Counted from the stretch's first letter, positions 17,765-27,150 are shown. The stretch: 64,000 bases of DNA from Nitrospira sp. (GCA_022226935.1 CP092081.1:1264653-1328652); one strand, 5' to 3'. Numbers and translations: made by a program. Notes: generated by a model not told the origin, from the sequence alone.

Positions 17765-19015
17765 ATGAAATATTTGATCCTGCATGCCGACGGGATGGCA
17801 GACCTTGCCTGTGCGGAGCTCGGTGGGAGCACGCCTCTTCAAGCGGCCAAGACTCCTTATCTTGACCAAATCGCCCAGCGTGGAGAAGTGGGACTCTTGA
17901 GCCTTCCTTCCGATGCGGGCAGGACGGGCAGCGATGTCACCGCGGTTGCCGTGTTGGGATATGATCCCAAGAAATATTATCCGGGCCCCGGTCCTCTGGA
18001 GGCCGCGGGTCTCGGGGTGACGGTGGGTGAACAGGATGTGGTGTTCCGTTGCACGATGGTCACGGTGCGCGGCGAGTCCGCTTCAGGCGGGAAAGATCGC
18101 GCAGCCGACATCAAGAAGCTCGGACCGCATGTGATCATGGAAGATGCGACGGCCGGGCTCATCGAGACGGAAGAGGCTCGGGAATTGGTTGAAGCCGTCA
18201 ACGAACAGCTGGGGTCGGAGAGCATTCAGTTTTATCCTGGTTCCGGTCATCGGCACTTGATGGTGTGGGTGGGAGGAAAATCGCGCGCGGCTTGTGTCGA
18301 TCCTCAGCAGCTCGTTGGCCACTCGATTGCCGAGGCTCTGCCGGCCGGTGATGGCGCTGATGTGCTGCGGAAAATCATGGACGCCTCCTTCTTTATTCTG
18401 CGCGATCATCCGGTCAACGAGGAGCGTGAACAAGAAGGACTGAAGCCGGCGAACTGTCTGTGGTTGTGGGGGCAGGGGCGCGCTCCCTTGTGGCCACCGT
18501 TGCCGGAACGTTATCAGATCACCGGTGTCGTGATATCAGCCAGTGATGTACACCGTGGAGTCGGCCTCTGTGCCGGAATGGACGCGGCCGAGCTGCCGGC
18601 CGATAGCGGCGATGAATCGGAAACGTTCGCCGGCTGTGTGAACGCGGTCGTCCACGAGTTGGCGAAGAAAGATTTCGTCTATCTCCATGCCGGGTTGTCG
18701 GACGATGTGTTGCATGCGACCGATATCCACGACAAGGTGCAGGCGATCGAACGTTTCGATGCCCAGGTGGTCGGGCCGATGCTTGCGGCGTTGGCCAAGT
18801 ATCCGGCGTACCGGCTGCTCGTGGTGTGCGATCCCGGGTTGGCGAAGGGGCATGGCTCAGAGGTTCCGCCGATATTGTATGCGTTGTGCGACGGTGCCGC
18901 CCAACCATCGGCCGGCTCGGCCACCCGCTTTCATGAACAGGACAAGGCCATTGCCGGATCTGCGCCTCGCGATGCCACAAAACTCATGATGCGATTATTT
19001 CCTCGAGGAGCCTAA
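17765..19015 (+). CDS. ApgM-type phosphoglycerate mutase family protein, likely homoserine kinase
   Basis: The product is 416 residues of the alkaline-phosphatase superfamily branch that includes archaeal cofactor-independent phosphoglycerate mutase. It opens with [12 protein letters not shown], the metal-binding start of the family, then [21 protein letters not shown], the catalytic-serine region [33 protein letters not shown], and [10 protein letters not shown] with [12 protein letters not shown]. Relatives encoded next to thrC in bacteria lacking ThrB have been described as homoserine kinases. The location between thrC and lysC, with hom upstream, supports that role over glycolysis. This functional choice is inference. 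The start codon ATG follows thrC after 18 bases and lysC follows after five. Confidence 0.88.
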   Translation: MKYLILHADGMADLACAELGGSTPLQAAKTPYLDQIAQRGEVGLLSLPSDAGRTGSDVTAVAVLGYDPKKYYPGPGPLEAAGLGVTVGEQDVVFRCTMVTVRGESASGGKDRAADIKKLGPHVIMEDATAGLIETEEARELVEAVNEQLGSESIQFYPGSGHRHLMVWVGGKSRAACVDPQQLVGHSIAEALPAGDGADVLRKIMDASFFILRDHPVNEEREQEGLKPANCLWLWGQGRAPLWPPLPERYQITGVVISASDVHRGVGLCAGMDAAELPADSGDESETFAGCVNAVVHELAKKDFVYLHAGLSDDVLHATDIHDKVQAIERFDAQVVGPMLAALAKYPAYRLLVVCDPGLAKGHGSEVPPILYALCDGAAQPSAGSATRFHEQDKAIAGSAPRDATKLMMRLFPRGA

Positions 19016-19020
19016 GGGTT

Positions 19021-20256
19021 GTGGCACTGATCGTTCAGAAATACGGCGGCACGTCGGTTGGGAACATCGAGCGGATTCATCGCGTCGCCGAACGGGTCGA
19101 GCGTGCGCAAAAAGACGGGCATCAGGTCGTTGTCGTGTTATCGGCCATGAGCGGCGAAACGGATCGATTGCTCAAGCTGGCGCATGACGCAACCCACTCC
19201 CCGGATGAGCGTGAACTGGACATGCTGCTTTCGACTGGAGAACGCGTGACCATCGCCTTGTTGGCCATGGAGCTGCGGGGGCGAGGAGTGAACGCCCGAT
19301 CGTTCACGGGCCGGCAGGTCGGCATTCACACCGACAGCGCTCATACCAAGGCGAGAATTTCCCGTGTCACGGCCGAACGGATCAAAGAAGCGCTCACCGC
19401 AGGGGTCATTCCGGTGGTCGCGGGATTTCAGGGCATTAACGCCAGCTCGGATGTCACGACCTTGGGGCGGGGAGGGTCCGATTTGACCGCTGTAGCATTG
19501 GCTGCGGCACTCAAGGCCGATCGCTGTATCATTTATACGGATGTTGACGGGGTGTACACCGCCGATCCCAACATTGTGCCGGCCGCGCGTCGCCTCGACA
19601 AGATTTCGTACGAAGAGATGCTGGAAATGGCGAGCCTCGGCGCCAAGGTGTTGCAGAGCCGCTCCGTCGAATTTGCGGCGAAATATTCCGTTCCGGTGGA
19701 AGTCAATTCAAGCTTCAAGGAAGGAAAGGGAACGCTCGTGACACGTGAAGATGCCGATATGGAAGGGGTCATGGTGTCCGGTGTGACGGGAGACCGCAAT
19801 CAAGCCAAGATTACGATCGTCGGTGTGCCGGATCGCCCGGGTATTGCCGCGCGTGTATTTGGAGCCGTGGCGAACGCGAACATCGTTGTGGATATGATCA
19901 TTCAAAACGTCAGCCAGGCGTCCATGACCGACATCTCCTTCACGGTGCCCAAGCCGGATCTGCGCAATGCCGTCGATCTCGTTCAGCGATTGTCCCAGGA
20001 AATCGGTGCCCGGTCGGTGGCTGTCACCGAATCTATTGCCAAGGTGTCTCTGATCGGCGTGGGCATGCGATCTCACTCCGGCGTGGCGGCGAAAATGTTC
20101 GAGGTGCTGTCACGCGAAGGCGTCAACATCATGATGATCAGCACATCGGAAATCAAAATATCCTGTGTGATCGAGGAGAAGTATCTGGAATTGGCCATGC
20201 GCACGCTCCATACGGCGTTTGGTCTGGATCGCGTGTCGGCGCCGGCCTTGAGCTAA
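19021..20256 (+). CDS. lysC: Aspartate kinase with tandem ACT domains
   Basis: The product is 411 residues beginning with GTG. The kinase domain starts [15 protein letters not shown], continues with [15 protein letters not shown] and [16 protein letters not shown], and has [18 protein letters not shown]. From about residue 265 two ACT repeats follow: [20 protein letters not shown] and [19 protein letters not shown], ending with [17 protein letters not shown]. This is the monofunctional, feedback-regulated form (lysine and/or threonine). It phosphorylates aspartate as the first step toward lysine, threonine and methionine. An AAGGG sequence lies just before the GTG. The gene belongs to the hom-thrC operon by spacing and strand. 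Confidence 0.97.
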   Translation: MALIVQKYGGTSVGNIERIHRVAERVERAQKDGHQVVVVLSAMSGETDRLLKLAHDATHSPDERELDMLLSTGERVTIALLAMELRGRGVNARSFTGRQVGIHTDSAHTKARISRVTAERIKEALTAGVIPVVAGFQGINASSDVTTLGRGGSDLTAVALAAALKADRCIIYTDVDGVYTADPNIVPAARRLDKISYEEMLEMASLGAKVLQSRSVEFAAKYSVPVEVNSSFKEGKGTLVTREDADMEGVMVSGVTGDRNQAKITIVGVPDRPGIAARVFGAVANANIVVDMIIQNVSQASMTDISFTVPKPDLRNAVDLVQRLSQEIGARSVAVTESIAKVSLIGVGMRSHSGVAAKMFEVLSREGVNIMMISTSEIKISCVIEEKYLELAMRTLHTAFGLDRVSAPALS

Positions 20257-20330
20257 TCGCCGGGAAGGGAGCGTCGCTGGACGAGCGGCTTCCTCTACGC
20301 GTCACGAAACGCCGTGTGGCTCTCACATCT

Positions 20331-21974
20331 ATGAAACGCCGAACGACAGTATCACGCCGGTCTTCAGCTGTGGCCTCCACCAGCGTGACGACGCTCACCG
20401 CCGCGCAAGCCTCCGCACTGGAGATCTACGATACGACGTTGCGTGATGGGGCTCAGGCCGAGGACGTCAGTTTCTCTGTCGAGGATAAGCTTCGCGTCGC
20501 GCAACAGCTCGATGAACTCGGCGTGCACTTCATCGAGGGCGGGTGGCCGGGGGCGAATCCCAAAGACATTGAGTTCTTCCGGCAGATCAAAACCATTCCG
20601 TTTCGGAATGCCACTGTCGTGGCATTCGGCTCCACGCGGAAAGCCAGCAATCCGGTCCGGAAAGACAAAAATCTCCAGGCGCTTCTGGATTCCGGCACGC
20701 CGACCATCACGCTCTTTGGGAAGAGTTGGTCGTTCCAGGTGACGGATGCCCTCGGTATTGCGCTCGCCAAGAATTTGGAACTCATCGAAGATTCCATTCA
20801 CTATCTGCGTTCCAAAGATCGGCGCGTGTTCTATGACGCGGAACATTTTTTCGACGGGTACAAAGCCAATCCCGAGTACGCGCTGCAGACCATTCGTCGT
20901 GCGATCGCCGGCGGTGCCGAGCGAGTGATTTTGTGCGACACGAATGGCGGCACGATGCCATGGGAAATTCGGGAAATCTGCCGAGTGGTGAAGCAGGAAT
21001 GCCCAGTGCCCTTGGGCATCCACGCCCACAATGACAGCGAAATGGCCGTGGCCAATTCACTCGTTGCCGTGGAGTCTGGAATTCTGCAGGTGCAGGGCAC
21101 GATCAACGGAATCGGCGAGCGGTGCGGCAATGCCAATCTCTGCTCCATCATCCCGAACTTGCAATTGAAAATGCAGCGCCCGGCACTCGGAAACAAACTG
21201 ACCAGACTGAAAGATGTCTCGGGGTTTGTCACGGAGATTGCCAATTTGATGCCCAATAAGCGGCAGCCCTATGTGGGGGATGCGGCGTTTGCGCACAAGG
21301 GTGGTGTGCATATTCATGCGGTCCTCAAGAATGCGGCGACCTATGAGCACATCGATCCCGCCGTTGTCGGAAACCGGCGCCGCATATTGGTCTCCGATTA
21401 CGCGGGACGCAGCGGATTGATGGAAAAGGTTGAAGCCTACGGGATTTCGTTGACCAAAAATCATGCGAAGCTCCAGGAACTCGTCGAGACGCTCAAAGAG
21501 CGCGAAAGTCAGGGATATCAATTCGAAGGCGCCGAAGGGTCCTTTGAATTGTTGATGCGTAAAGCGATGGGAAGCCATCGTCCGTCGTTTCAGTTACTGG
21601 GATTCCGGGTGATCGTCGAAAAGAAGCAGGAACATGGGCTTCTGCTGTCGGAAGCGACGGTCATGGTGAAGGTCGGCGAGGTGGTCGAACATACGGCGGC
21701 GGTGGGGGCCGGACCTGTGAATGCGCTCGACCATGCATTACGTAAAGCCTTGGAGAAATTTTATCCGCAACTGCGTGAAGTCAAACTGCTGGACTATAAG
21801 GTCCGCGTGTTGTCTGCAGATAAGGGGACGGAATCCAAGGTTCGCGTGCTGATTGAATCGGGAGATCATAAGGACAAGTGGGGGACGGTGGGTGTCTCTG
21901 AAAATATTATGGAAGCCAGTTGGCAGGCGTTGGCAGACAGTATCGAGTACAAATTGCTCCTAGCCGGTCGCTGA
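20331..21974 (+). CDS. cimA: (R)-citramalate synthase
   Basis: The product is 547 residues from the ATG at 20331; a GTG 15 bases upstream could also serve and neither has a clear ribosome-binding site. The catalytic domain starts EIYDTTLRDGAQAEDVSFSV and has EGGWPGANPKDIEFF, HAHNDSEMAVANSL and GINGIGERCGNANL-like residues (seen as NGIGERCGNANLCSI). FAHKGGVHIHAVLKN leads to the C-terminal LeuA dimer regulatory domain. The length (about 530-550) and the PGANPKD signature separate CimA from 2-isopropylmalate synthase. CimA condenses pyruvate and acetyl-CoA to citramalate, the first step of a threonine-independent isoleucine route. It is last in the aspartate-family operon. Confidence 0.93.
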   Translation: MKRRTTVSRRSSAVASTSVTTLTAAQASALEIYDTTLRDGAQAEDVSFSVEDKLRVAQQLDELGVHFIEGGWPGANPKDIEFFRQIKTIPFRNATVVAFGSTRKASNPVRKDKNLQALLDSGTPTITLFGKSWSFQVTDALGIALAKNLELIEDSIHYLRSKDRRVFYDAEHFFDGYKANPEYALQTIRRAIAGGAERVILCDTNGGTMPWEIREICRVVKQECPVPLGIHAHNDSEMAVANSLVAVESGILQVQGTINGIGERCGNANLCSIIPNLQLKMQRPALGNKLTRLKDVSGFVTEIANLMPNKRQPYVGDAAFAHKGGVHIHAVLKNAATYEHIDPAVVGNRRRILVSDYAGRSGLMEKVEAYGISLTKNHAKLQELVETLKERESQGYQFEGAEGSFELLMRKAMGSHRPSFQLLGFRVIVEKKQEHGLLLSEATVMVKVGEVVEHTAAVGAGPVNALDHALRKALEKFYPQLREVKLLDYKVRVLSADKGTESKVRVLIESGDHKDKWGTVGVSENIMEASWQALADSIEYKLLLAGR

Positions 21975-22008
21975 AGCCGTTTTCCCTCCATTTCGGCGCA
22001 TATAATCC

Positions 22009-22037
22009 TTGACAGGCCAGATAACCTCACGTAACTT
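22009..22037 (+). promoter_or_regulatory. Putative promoter for the ihfA-merR pair
   Basis: A perfect TTGACA at 22009-22014 is followed after 17 bases by TAACTT at 22032-22037 (three of six). The -10 element is weak, so the call is moderate. Transcription would begin near 22044, about 77 bases upstream of the ihfA-like start. Confidence 0.5.
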
Positions 22038-22120
22038 ATGGGGAAATTCTTTGTCTTGGACGCTCGACACCAAGAAGCACTTCCTAAGGAACGACTCTAG
22101 TGGATGGCGGGGGGAAAGGC

Positions 22121-22396
22121 ATGAGAAAGGCGGATATCGCGAACGAAATCTTCAAGCAGGTTGGAGTGTCTAAAAACGATGCAGCGGATATCGTCGAACT
22201 CGTGCTCAATCTGCTGAAAGGCGTGCTGCAGAAGGGTGATGCGGTCAAAATTGCAGGATTTGGGAATTTTGTCGTTCGAAGCAAAGGGGCCCGTAAAGGA
22301 CGTAATCCGCGAACCGGTGAAGAAATCGGCATTACCCCCCGTCGCGTGGTGACGTTTCGACCGAGTCAGGTCTTTAAAAAGTACGTGAATTCCTAG
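22121..22396 (+). CDS. ihfA: Integration host factor alpha / HU family DNA-bending protein
   Basis: The product is 91 residues from the ATG at 22121, which follows a GGGGGAAAGG purine stretch; an in-frame GTG 21 bases earlier is less likely. It begins MRKADIANEIFKQVGVSK, has IVELVLNLLKGVLQKGDAVK, then GFGNFVVRSKGARKGRNPRT and ends PRRVVTFRPSQVFKKYV. The FG.F and RKGRNP signatures define the IHF/HU fold, with the proline-tipped beta arms that intercalate and bend DNA. The gap before a MerR gene matches the frequent ihfA-merR arrangement. Distinguishing IHF alpha from HU by sequence alone is uncertain. Confidence 0.92.
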   Translation: MRKADIANEIFKQVGVSKNDAADIVELVLNLLKGVLQKGDAVKIAGFGNFVVRSKGARKGRNPRTGEEIGITPRRVVTFRPSQVFKKYVNS

Positions 22397-22437
22397 TCGA
22401 TACCTTGTCACGAGCACACGCAGCATGAGGACCGGTC

Positions 22438-22791
22438 ATGGGGAATGATCCCAGACTGGGAAGTAAGGTTTTTTATAAAATCGGCGAAGTCAGCAAGATT
22501 TCTAAATTGCCGGCTTATGTCTTGCGGTTTTGGGAGTCGGAATTCAGCTTCCTGAGGCCCAAGAAAAGTCGCGGCAATCAACGGTTGTATGTACAACGTG
22601 ATGTGGATACGGTGCTGGAGATCAAGCGCATGCTCTATGATGAAGGGCACACGCTGGCGGGAGTGAAGCGGTACTGGGCCCGCCGAGGACGGGCCACCGT
22701 CAAAAAGAGCGGGTCGCGGAAGGAACTGGCACAACGTGTCAGGGGCGATCTCCAGGCGATCATCCGAATGATCGATTCACATTCAGCGTGA
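22438..22791 (+). CDS. MerR family transcriptional regulator
   Basis: The product is 117 residues. The N-terminal winged helix-turn-helix is [20 protein letters not shown], then [20 protein letters not shown] with the basic wing, and [20 protein letters not shown]. This is the MerR DNA-binding domain plus a short helix. There is no C-terminal effector domain and no cysteine cluster, so it is the small orphan type commonly found next to ihfA. The target is not known. The start lies 41 bases after the ihfA stop and the two are probably one transcript. Confidence 0.9.
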   Translation: MGNDPRLGSKVFYKIGEVSKISKLPAYVLRFWESEFSFLRPKKSRGNQRLYVQRDVDTVLEIKRMLYDEGHTLAGVKRYWARRGRATVKKSGSRKELAQRVRGDLQAIIRMIDSHSA

Positions 22792-22853
22792 ATGGTTCCG
22801 GTGATGCGGGCGGCTGCGTCCAACCGTGTGGGTCACATCGATGTCGGTCGTGT

Positions 22854-22930
22854 CGGGGCGTAGCGCAGCCCGGTAGCGCACTCGCTTGGGGTGCGAGGGG
22901 TCGTGGGTTCAAATCCCGCCGCCCCGACCA
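22854..22930 (+). tRNA. tRNA-Pro (anticodon GGG)
   Basis: A complete cloverleaf is present. The acceptor stem CGGGGCG (22854-22860) pairs with CGCCCCG (22920-22926), followed by A and an encoded CCA at 22928-22930. The D-arm has GCGC pairing around AGCCCGGTA. The anticodon stem CTCGC/GCGAG encloses loop TTGGGGT, giving anticodon GGG. The T-arm contains GGTTCAAATCC. It reads proline codons CCC and CCU. No other tRNA is adjacent. Confidence 0.97.
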
Positions 22931-23073
22931 TCGGCACGATGTCGTCCATCACGCACTGTCCTAACCAATCTTCGCCTATCCGTGAACCTTCTCGTCTTCT
23001 TCCCACCATCATCCTTGAGCCAACGGTTTCAGTCCTCCCCGTTCACGGTAGTTGCCATGCAGAAGGAGTGCCT

Positions 23074-23889
23074 GTGGCGCGCGTACGGATTCTTGTAACC
23101 AACGATGATGGGATTGCGTCTCCCGGAATTCATGCCGTGGCGGCTGCGCTCGGCGCGCTGGGAGACGTGTGGATTGTCGCACCCGACCGTGAACGAACCG
23201 CAGTGGGACATGCGGTGACCTTGCACAAGCCGCTCCGCATCACCAAAATGGCGCCCCGCGTGTTTATGGTGAACGGAACCCCGGTGGATTGTGTCAATCT
23301 CGCCTTGGTGAAAATCTTGCCCGGGCCTCCGGCGATGATTCTCTCGGGCATCAATCGCGGCGTCAATCTCGGCGATGATGTCATGTATTCCGGGACGGTG
23401 TCAGGCGCCCTGGAGGGAACGATCCTCGGCATTCCGTCGGTGGCCGTGTCGCAGGAAGGCGGGGAGACGTTCCGATTCGAGGTCGGCGCGCGGTATGCGG
23501 CTCGAGTGGTTGCGCAAGTGTTGCAGCACGGCTTGCCGGCAGAAACCATCCTGAACGTGAATATCCCCGATGTTCCGTTACGTTCCATCAAAGGCGTCAA
23601 GGTGACGTGTTTGAGTCGGCGCCGCTTCAACAATCCCATTGTCGAGAAAGTGGATCCCCGAGGGCGCAAATATTACTGGATTGCGGGAACCCGTCAATCG
23701 TGGAGCCGCAAGCAAGACGCCGACCATGAAGCCTTGGAGCGCCGTATGGTATCCGTGACGCCGATCCATCTCGATACGACCTATCACGCGATGCTGGAAC
23801 ACTTTAAGGCCTGGGAGCAGCCGCTCTCCAAACTGTCTGCGACCCGGAGTGTGGTCAAAGGGCGTTCTCCTAAGAGGTCTCGCGCATGA
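23074..23889 (+). CDS. surE: 5'/3'-nucleotidase SurE
   Basis: The product is 271 residues if it starts at the GTG at 23074, which is preceded by AAGGAG with five bases of spacing. The open frame extends upstream through the tRNA gene, so that earlier part is not coding. The N-terminus is RILVTNDDGIASPGIHAVAA with the metal-binding Asp11-Asp12. It is followed by WIVAPDRERTAVGHAVTL, MVNGTPVDCVNLAL, SGINRGVNLGDDVMYSGTV and AVSQEGG. SurE dephosphorylates nucleoside monophosphates and is linked to stationary-phase survival. The stop overlaps the dedA start by four bases. The length is close to the family norm of 250-270. Confidence 0.95.
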   Translation: MARVRILVTNDDGIASPGIHAVAAALGALGDVWIVAPDRERTAVGHAVTLHKPLRITKMAPRVFMVNGTPVDCVNLALVKILPGPPAMILSGINRGVNLGDDVMYSGTVSGALEGTILGIPSVAVSQEGGETFRFEVGARYAARVVAQVLQHGLPAETILNVNIPDVPLRSIKGVKVTCLSRRRFNNPIVEKVDPRGRKYYWIAGTRQSWSRKQDADHEALERRMVSVTPIHLDTTYHAMLEHFKAWEQPLSKLSATRSVVKGRSPKRSRA

Positions 23890-24521
23890 GCGCCCTGATC
23901 GAATGGCTGATCGAAGTTCTCGGCCGATTCGTCATTGCGACCATTTCGATGTTGGGCTACACCGGCATCGTGATCACAATGGCGATCGAAAGTGCCTGCA
24001 TTCCTCTGCCAAGCGAAATCATTATGCCATTCTCCGGATACTTGGTCTTCACCGGCCAGTTTTCGATGGTGGGTGTGACTCTGGCCGGCGCGATCGGGAA
24101 TGTGCTGGGTTCCTTAGTGGCTTACTATGTTGGCGTGTGGGGAGGGCGGCCGTTTGTCGAACGGTACGGCCGGTATTTTCTCGTGTCCCAGCATGATGTG
24201 GAACTGGCCGACCGATGGTTTGCGAAACATGGGGAGGCGGCGGTGTTGATCGGCCGACTGTTGCCGGTCGTACGAACGTTCATTTCTCTCCCGGCGGGAA
24301 TTGCGCGCATGGACGTCAAAAAGTTCGTGCTCTATTCATTTGTCGGAGCGCTTCCCTTCTGCTACGCGTTGGCCTATGTGGGCTTGAAGATGGGAGAGCA
24401 CTGGAATGAATTACACCAGTATTTCCATCACGCGGATCTGGTGATCGGTGTATTGCTGGCGGTGGGTCTCGGCTATTTCCTCTGGTCTCATTGGCCTAGG
24501 CGCCGCCCCTCTATGGAGTAA
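23886..24521 (+). CDS. DedA family inner-membrane protein
   Basis: The product is 211 residues with several hydrophobic segments. The N-terminal part has YTGIVITMAIESACIPLPSE followed by IIMPFSGYLVF, and then GAIGNVLGSLVAYYVGVWGG. The central motif RLLPVVRTFISLPAGIARM with F..YSFVGALPFCYALAYVG is characteristic of the DedA/SNARE-associated family. These proteins are membrane transporters implicated in flipping undecaprenyl phosphate or phosphatidylethanolamine. Which lipid is used here is not known. The start overlaps surE by four bases and cysS follows after nine, so all are likely cotranscribed. Confidence 0.93.
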   Translation: MSALIEWLIEVLGRFVIATISMLGYTGIVITMAIESACIPLPSEIIMPFSGYLVFTGQFSMVGVTLAGAIGNVLGSLVAYYVGVWGGRPFVERYGRYFLVSQHDVELADRWFAKHGEAAVLIGRLLPVVRTFISLPAGIARMDVKKFVLYSFVGALPFCYALAYVGLKMGEHWNELHQYFHHADLVIGVLLAVGLGYFLWSHWPRRRPSME

Positions 24522-24530
24522 TGCCGCATC

Positions 24531-25991
24531 ATGTTGCGTATCTATAATACGTTGACCGGAAGCAAGGAATCGTTCGAATCGATGGTGCCCGGAAAAGTCC
24601 GCATGTATGTATGCGGGGTGACGGTCTACGACTATTGTCATATCGGACATGCCCGCAGCGCGTTGGTCTTCGATGTGCTGCGGCGCTATTTGGAATACTC
24701 CGGCTTTGCCGTCGAATTTGCCAAGAACTTCACCGATGTGGATGACAAAATCATCAAGCGGGCAAATGAGCAAGGAGTGAGTTGTGACCACATCACGGCG
24801 ACCTACATCAAGGCCTACTACGACGATATGGACAGGCTTGGAGTTCGACGGGCCACGCTTGAGCCCAGAGCGACCGAGCACATCGCCGACATTGTCGCCC
24901 TGGTCGAGACGTTAGTGGCTAAAGGCATGGCCTATCGCGTTAATGGAGACGTCTATTTTCAGGTCGACCGGTATCCGGGGTATGGTCGCCTTTCCAAACG
25001 AAAGATCGATGATTTGCAGGCCGGCGCGCGCGTGGATGTGGACGAGCGCAAACGTCACCCCATGGATTTTGCCTTGTGGAAAGGCAGTAAACCCGGCGAA
25101 CCGTCATGGGACAGCCCGTGGGGGCCGGGCCGTCCAGGCTGGCATATCGAATGCTCGGCGATGGCGATGCGGCATCTTGGTGAGACCTTCGACATTCACG
25201 GCGGCGGGATGGATCTTATTTTCCCGCACCATGAGAACGAGATTGCCCAATCCTGCGGTGCGACCGGTAAAGAATTCGCGCGGTATTGGGTGCATAACGG
25301 CTTTGTGCAGATCAACCAAGAGAAGATGTCCAAGTCGTTGGGAAATTTCTTTACCATTCGCGAAATTTTCGACAAGTCTGAATGGCCTGATACCGTGACC
25401 GGCGAGATGTTGCGATACTTTCTGATGTCCACCCACTATCGCAGCCCGTTGGATTTTTCCGATCAAAGCCTGGCGGAAGCCAAAAACGCACTCAACGGAT
25501 TGTACGATCTCTTCGAGCGATTGAAGGAACCGGCTCCTGCCCATGGCGCGGCCGATCAACAGATGCGCGAGGCCAACACTCGAACCAGGCAGGCATTTAC
25601 TGACGCCATGGACGATGATTTGAATACGCCGAATGCTGTAGCCGCGTTACAAAAGTTGCGCGGGGAGGCGAACAAGGCACTTGATGCTGGACTGTCCGCT
25701 GAGATGCGGCATGCCGTGAGACACGAGTTTCGTTCGTTGGGCCTGATGCTGGGTCTCCTGCAGTCCGATGACTGGCAGTTCAAAAGCCAGCCGAAGCAGA
25801 GTGTGGTGGGAACATGTGCCGACGAGAGGGCAGACTTCTCGGATGAAGAGATCGCTGCGAAGATCGCCGAGCGGCTCGCCGCAAAACAATCCAAAAACTA
25901 CAAGCTTGCCGACCAGCTCAGAACCGAGCTGGCTTCCCAGGGCATTACGATTGAGGATCGGCCGGATGGCACCAGCCGCTGGAAGCGATAA
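24531..25991 (+). CDS. cysS: Cysteinyl-tRNA synthetase
   Basis: The product is 486 residues, the family norm. The class I signature HIGH is at residues 37-40 in YDYCHIGHARSALVFDVLR, with the zinc ligand Cys28 just before. GWHIECSAMAMRHLGETFDI and GGGMDLIFPHHENEIAQS hold the other zinc-site and Cys-recognition residues. KMSKS is at about residues 265-269 (EKMSKSLGNFFTIREI). The C-terminal helical anticodon domain includes FTDAMDDDLNTPNAVAAL. The enzyme charges tRNA-Cys. The last 26 bases overlap the rlmB start in another frame. Confidence 0.98.
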   Translation: MLRIYNTLTGSKESFESMVPGKVRMYVCGVTVYDYCHIGHARSALVFDVLRRYLEYSGFAVEFAKNFTDVDDKIIKRANEQGVSCDHITATYIKAYYDDMDRLGVRRATLEPRATEHIADIVALVETLVAKGMAYRVNGDVYFQVDRYPGYGRLSKRKIDDLQAGARVDVDERKRHPMDFALWKGSKPGEPSWDSPWGPGRPGWHIECSAMAMRHLGETFDIHGGGMDLIFPHHENEIAQSCGATGKEFARYWVHNGFVQINQEKMSKSLGNFFTIREIFDKSEWPDTVTGEMLRYFLMSTHYRSPLDFSDQSLAEAKNALNGLYDLFERLKEPAPAHGAADQQMREANTRTRQAFTDAMDDDLNTPNAVAALQKLRGEANKALDAGLSAEMRHAVRHEFRSLGLMLGLLQSDDWQFKSQPKQSVVGTCADERADFSDEEIAAKIAERLAAKQSKNYKLADQLRTELASQGITIEDRPDGTSRWKR

Positions 25992-26742
25992 TTCCGCGGA
26001 GCTGATTTACGGTCTCCATGCCGTACGAGAGGCTCTTCGAGCCGGGGGCCGCCCGATTCAGCGGTTGCTCGTGTTGGGGACAGATCGGCAGTTCGGAGAA
26101 ATCGTGCGGCTGGCCAGAGAGCAGCGCATCCCTGTGTATGTCGAGCCCCGCGCCGCTTTCGACCGACTTGTTCCTGCCGGCCACCACCAAGGCGTAGTCG
26201 GACTCATCGCTGCCAAATCCTATGGCGATCCGGACGCCATTCTTGCTTCGGCGCAGGCCCCTGGTCGGACTCCTCTGTTGGTGCTGCTCGACGGTGTCGA
26301 AGACCCTCACAATCTAGGGGCGATCCTCCGCACGGCGGAGGCGTCCGGGGTGCAAGGCGTCTTCATTCCGGAACGCCGTGCGGTTGGTCTGACAAGTGTG
26401 GTAGCTAAGGCGTCAGCCGGGGCGGTGGATTATATGCCGGTCGGCAGAGTGCCCAACCTGTCGCGATGGATCGAGCGCCTGCAGCAAGCCGGCGTCTGGG
26501 TCTATGCGCTGGATGTCGACGCGCCGAAGGGGTACACACAACTGGATTTCCGAGGGCCTGTCGCCCTGGTATTCGGCGGAGAAGGGAAGGGTGTCCGCCC
26601 AGGGGTTCGGGGTGCCTGTGATGATGCGGCGCACATTCCCATGTCGGGGAAAGTCAGCTCGCTCAATGTTTCGGCGTCAGCGGCCATCGTTCTGTATGAG
26701 GCTGTGCGTCAGCGTCGGGAGCGCGGAGAGGGGCAGTCCTGA
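25966..26742 (+). CDS. rlmB: 23S rRNA (guanosine-2'-O-)-methyltransferase RlmB (SpoU/TrmH family)
   Basis: The product is 258 residues from the ATG at 25966. The frame is open further upstream, but that part overlaps cysS and does not resemble the family. The N-terminal L30e-like substrate-binding domain starts ELIYGLHAVREALRAGGRPI. The SPOUT catalytic domain has the three family motifs: DPHNLGAILRTAEASGV, LVFGGEGKGVRPGVRGACD and IPMSGKVSSLNVSASAAIVL. RlmB methylates G2251 of 23S rRNA in E. coli. cysS-rlmB overlap is common. Specificity for G2251 versus another rRNA or tRNA site is inferred from family. Confidence 0.93.
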   Translation: MAPAAGSDNSAELIYGLHAVREALRAGGRPIQRLLVLGTDRQFGEIVRLAREQRIPVYVEPRAAFDRLVPAGHHQGVVGLIAAKSYGDPDAILASAQAPGRTPLLVLLDGVEDPHNLGAILRTAEASGVQGVFIPERRAVGLTSVVAKASAGAVDYMPVGRVPNLSRWIERLQQAGVWVYALDVDAPKGYTQLDFRGPVALVFGGEGKGVRPGVRGACDDAAHIPMSGKVSSLNVSASAAIVLYEAVRQRRERGEGQS

Positions 26743-26758
26743 AAATAAAGACTGTGGA

Positions 26759-27049
26759 CTACCTGAGCTTGAGCATTTTCCCTTGAATGGCAGCCTTGAG
26801 CAGTTGGGCGGTGTTAGAGACCCGAATTTTTTTCATCATGTTGGCTCGGTGCGCTTCGACGGTCTTCACGCTGATTTTGAGCCGCTGGGCGATCTCCTTG
26901 TTCTTGAAGCCAGTCCAGATCAACTCAAGGATTTCCTGTTCGCGTGTGGTGAGTGCTTCCGGACGTCGCTTGCGAGGGGGAAGAATCGGCTCGGGTGATG
27001 AGACTCTGGTTCGACCTTTGGTAGTCCTGGCAGCTGTCGGCATGTACAT
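26759..27049 (-). CDS. Single-domain LuxR-type HTH transcriptional regulator
   Basis: The product is 96 residues. After a short basic N-terminal stretch the LuxR/FixJ DNA-binding domain fills the rest: ALTTREQEILELIWTGFKNK, EIAQRLKISVKTVEAHRANM and MKKIRVSNTAQLLKAAI. There is no receiver or ligand domain, so activity must be set by expression level or a partner. Two in-frame starts, ATG at 27049 and 27043, differ by two residues. A GGAG lies just upstream of the first. It converges with rlmB and diverges from the prepilin peptidase gene, for which it is a candidate regulator (inference). Confidence 0.88.
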   Translation of the reverse strand: MYMPTAARTTKGRTRVSSPEPILPPRKRRPEALTTREQEILELIWTGFKNKEIAQRLKISVKTVEAHRANMMKKIRVSNTAQLLKAAIQGKMLKLR

Positions 27050-27120
27050 CTCGCTCCACTTGAAATAAGGGCGATTCGCAGATTGAGGCCTTCGATGCCC
27101 CGGGCTCGAATCGTTGTCGG

Positions 27121-27150
27121 ATTATACGCAGTGCTCCTGGCGTTTGTAAA
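27121..27150 (-). promoter_or_regulatory. Sigma-70 type promoter for the LuxR-type regulator
   Basis: On the minus strand a TTTACA -35 (27150-27145) is followed by 18 bases and a perfect TATAAT -10 (27126-27121). Transcription would begin near 27114, about 65 bases before the regulator start. It is one of the strongest -10 matches in the window. Confidence 0.75.

Noticed and set aside
22891..23073. N-terminal extension of SurE through the tRNA-Pro gene
   Set aside because: The upstream part overlaps the tRNA; GTG 23074 has AAGGAG and begins exactly at the conserved N-terminus.
25768..25965. N-terminal extension of RlmB inside cysS
   Set aside because: It has an Arg/Ser-rich shadow composition; the conserved domain begins after ATG 25966.
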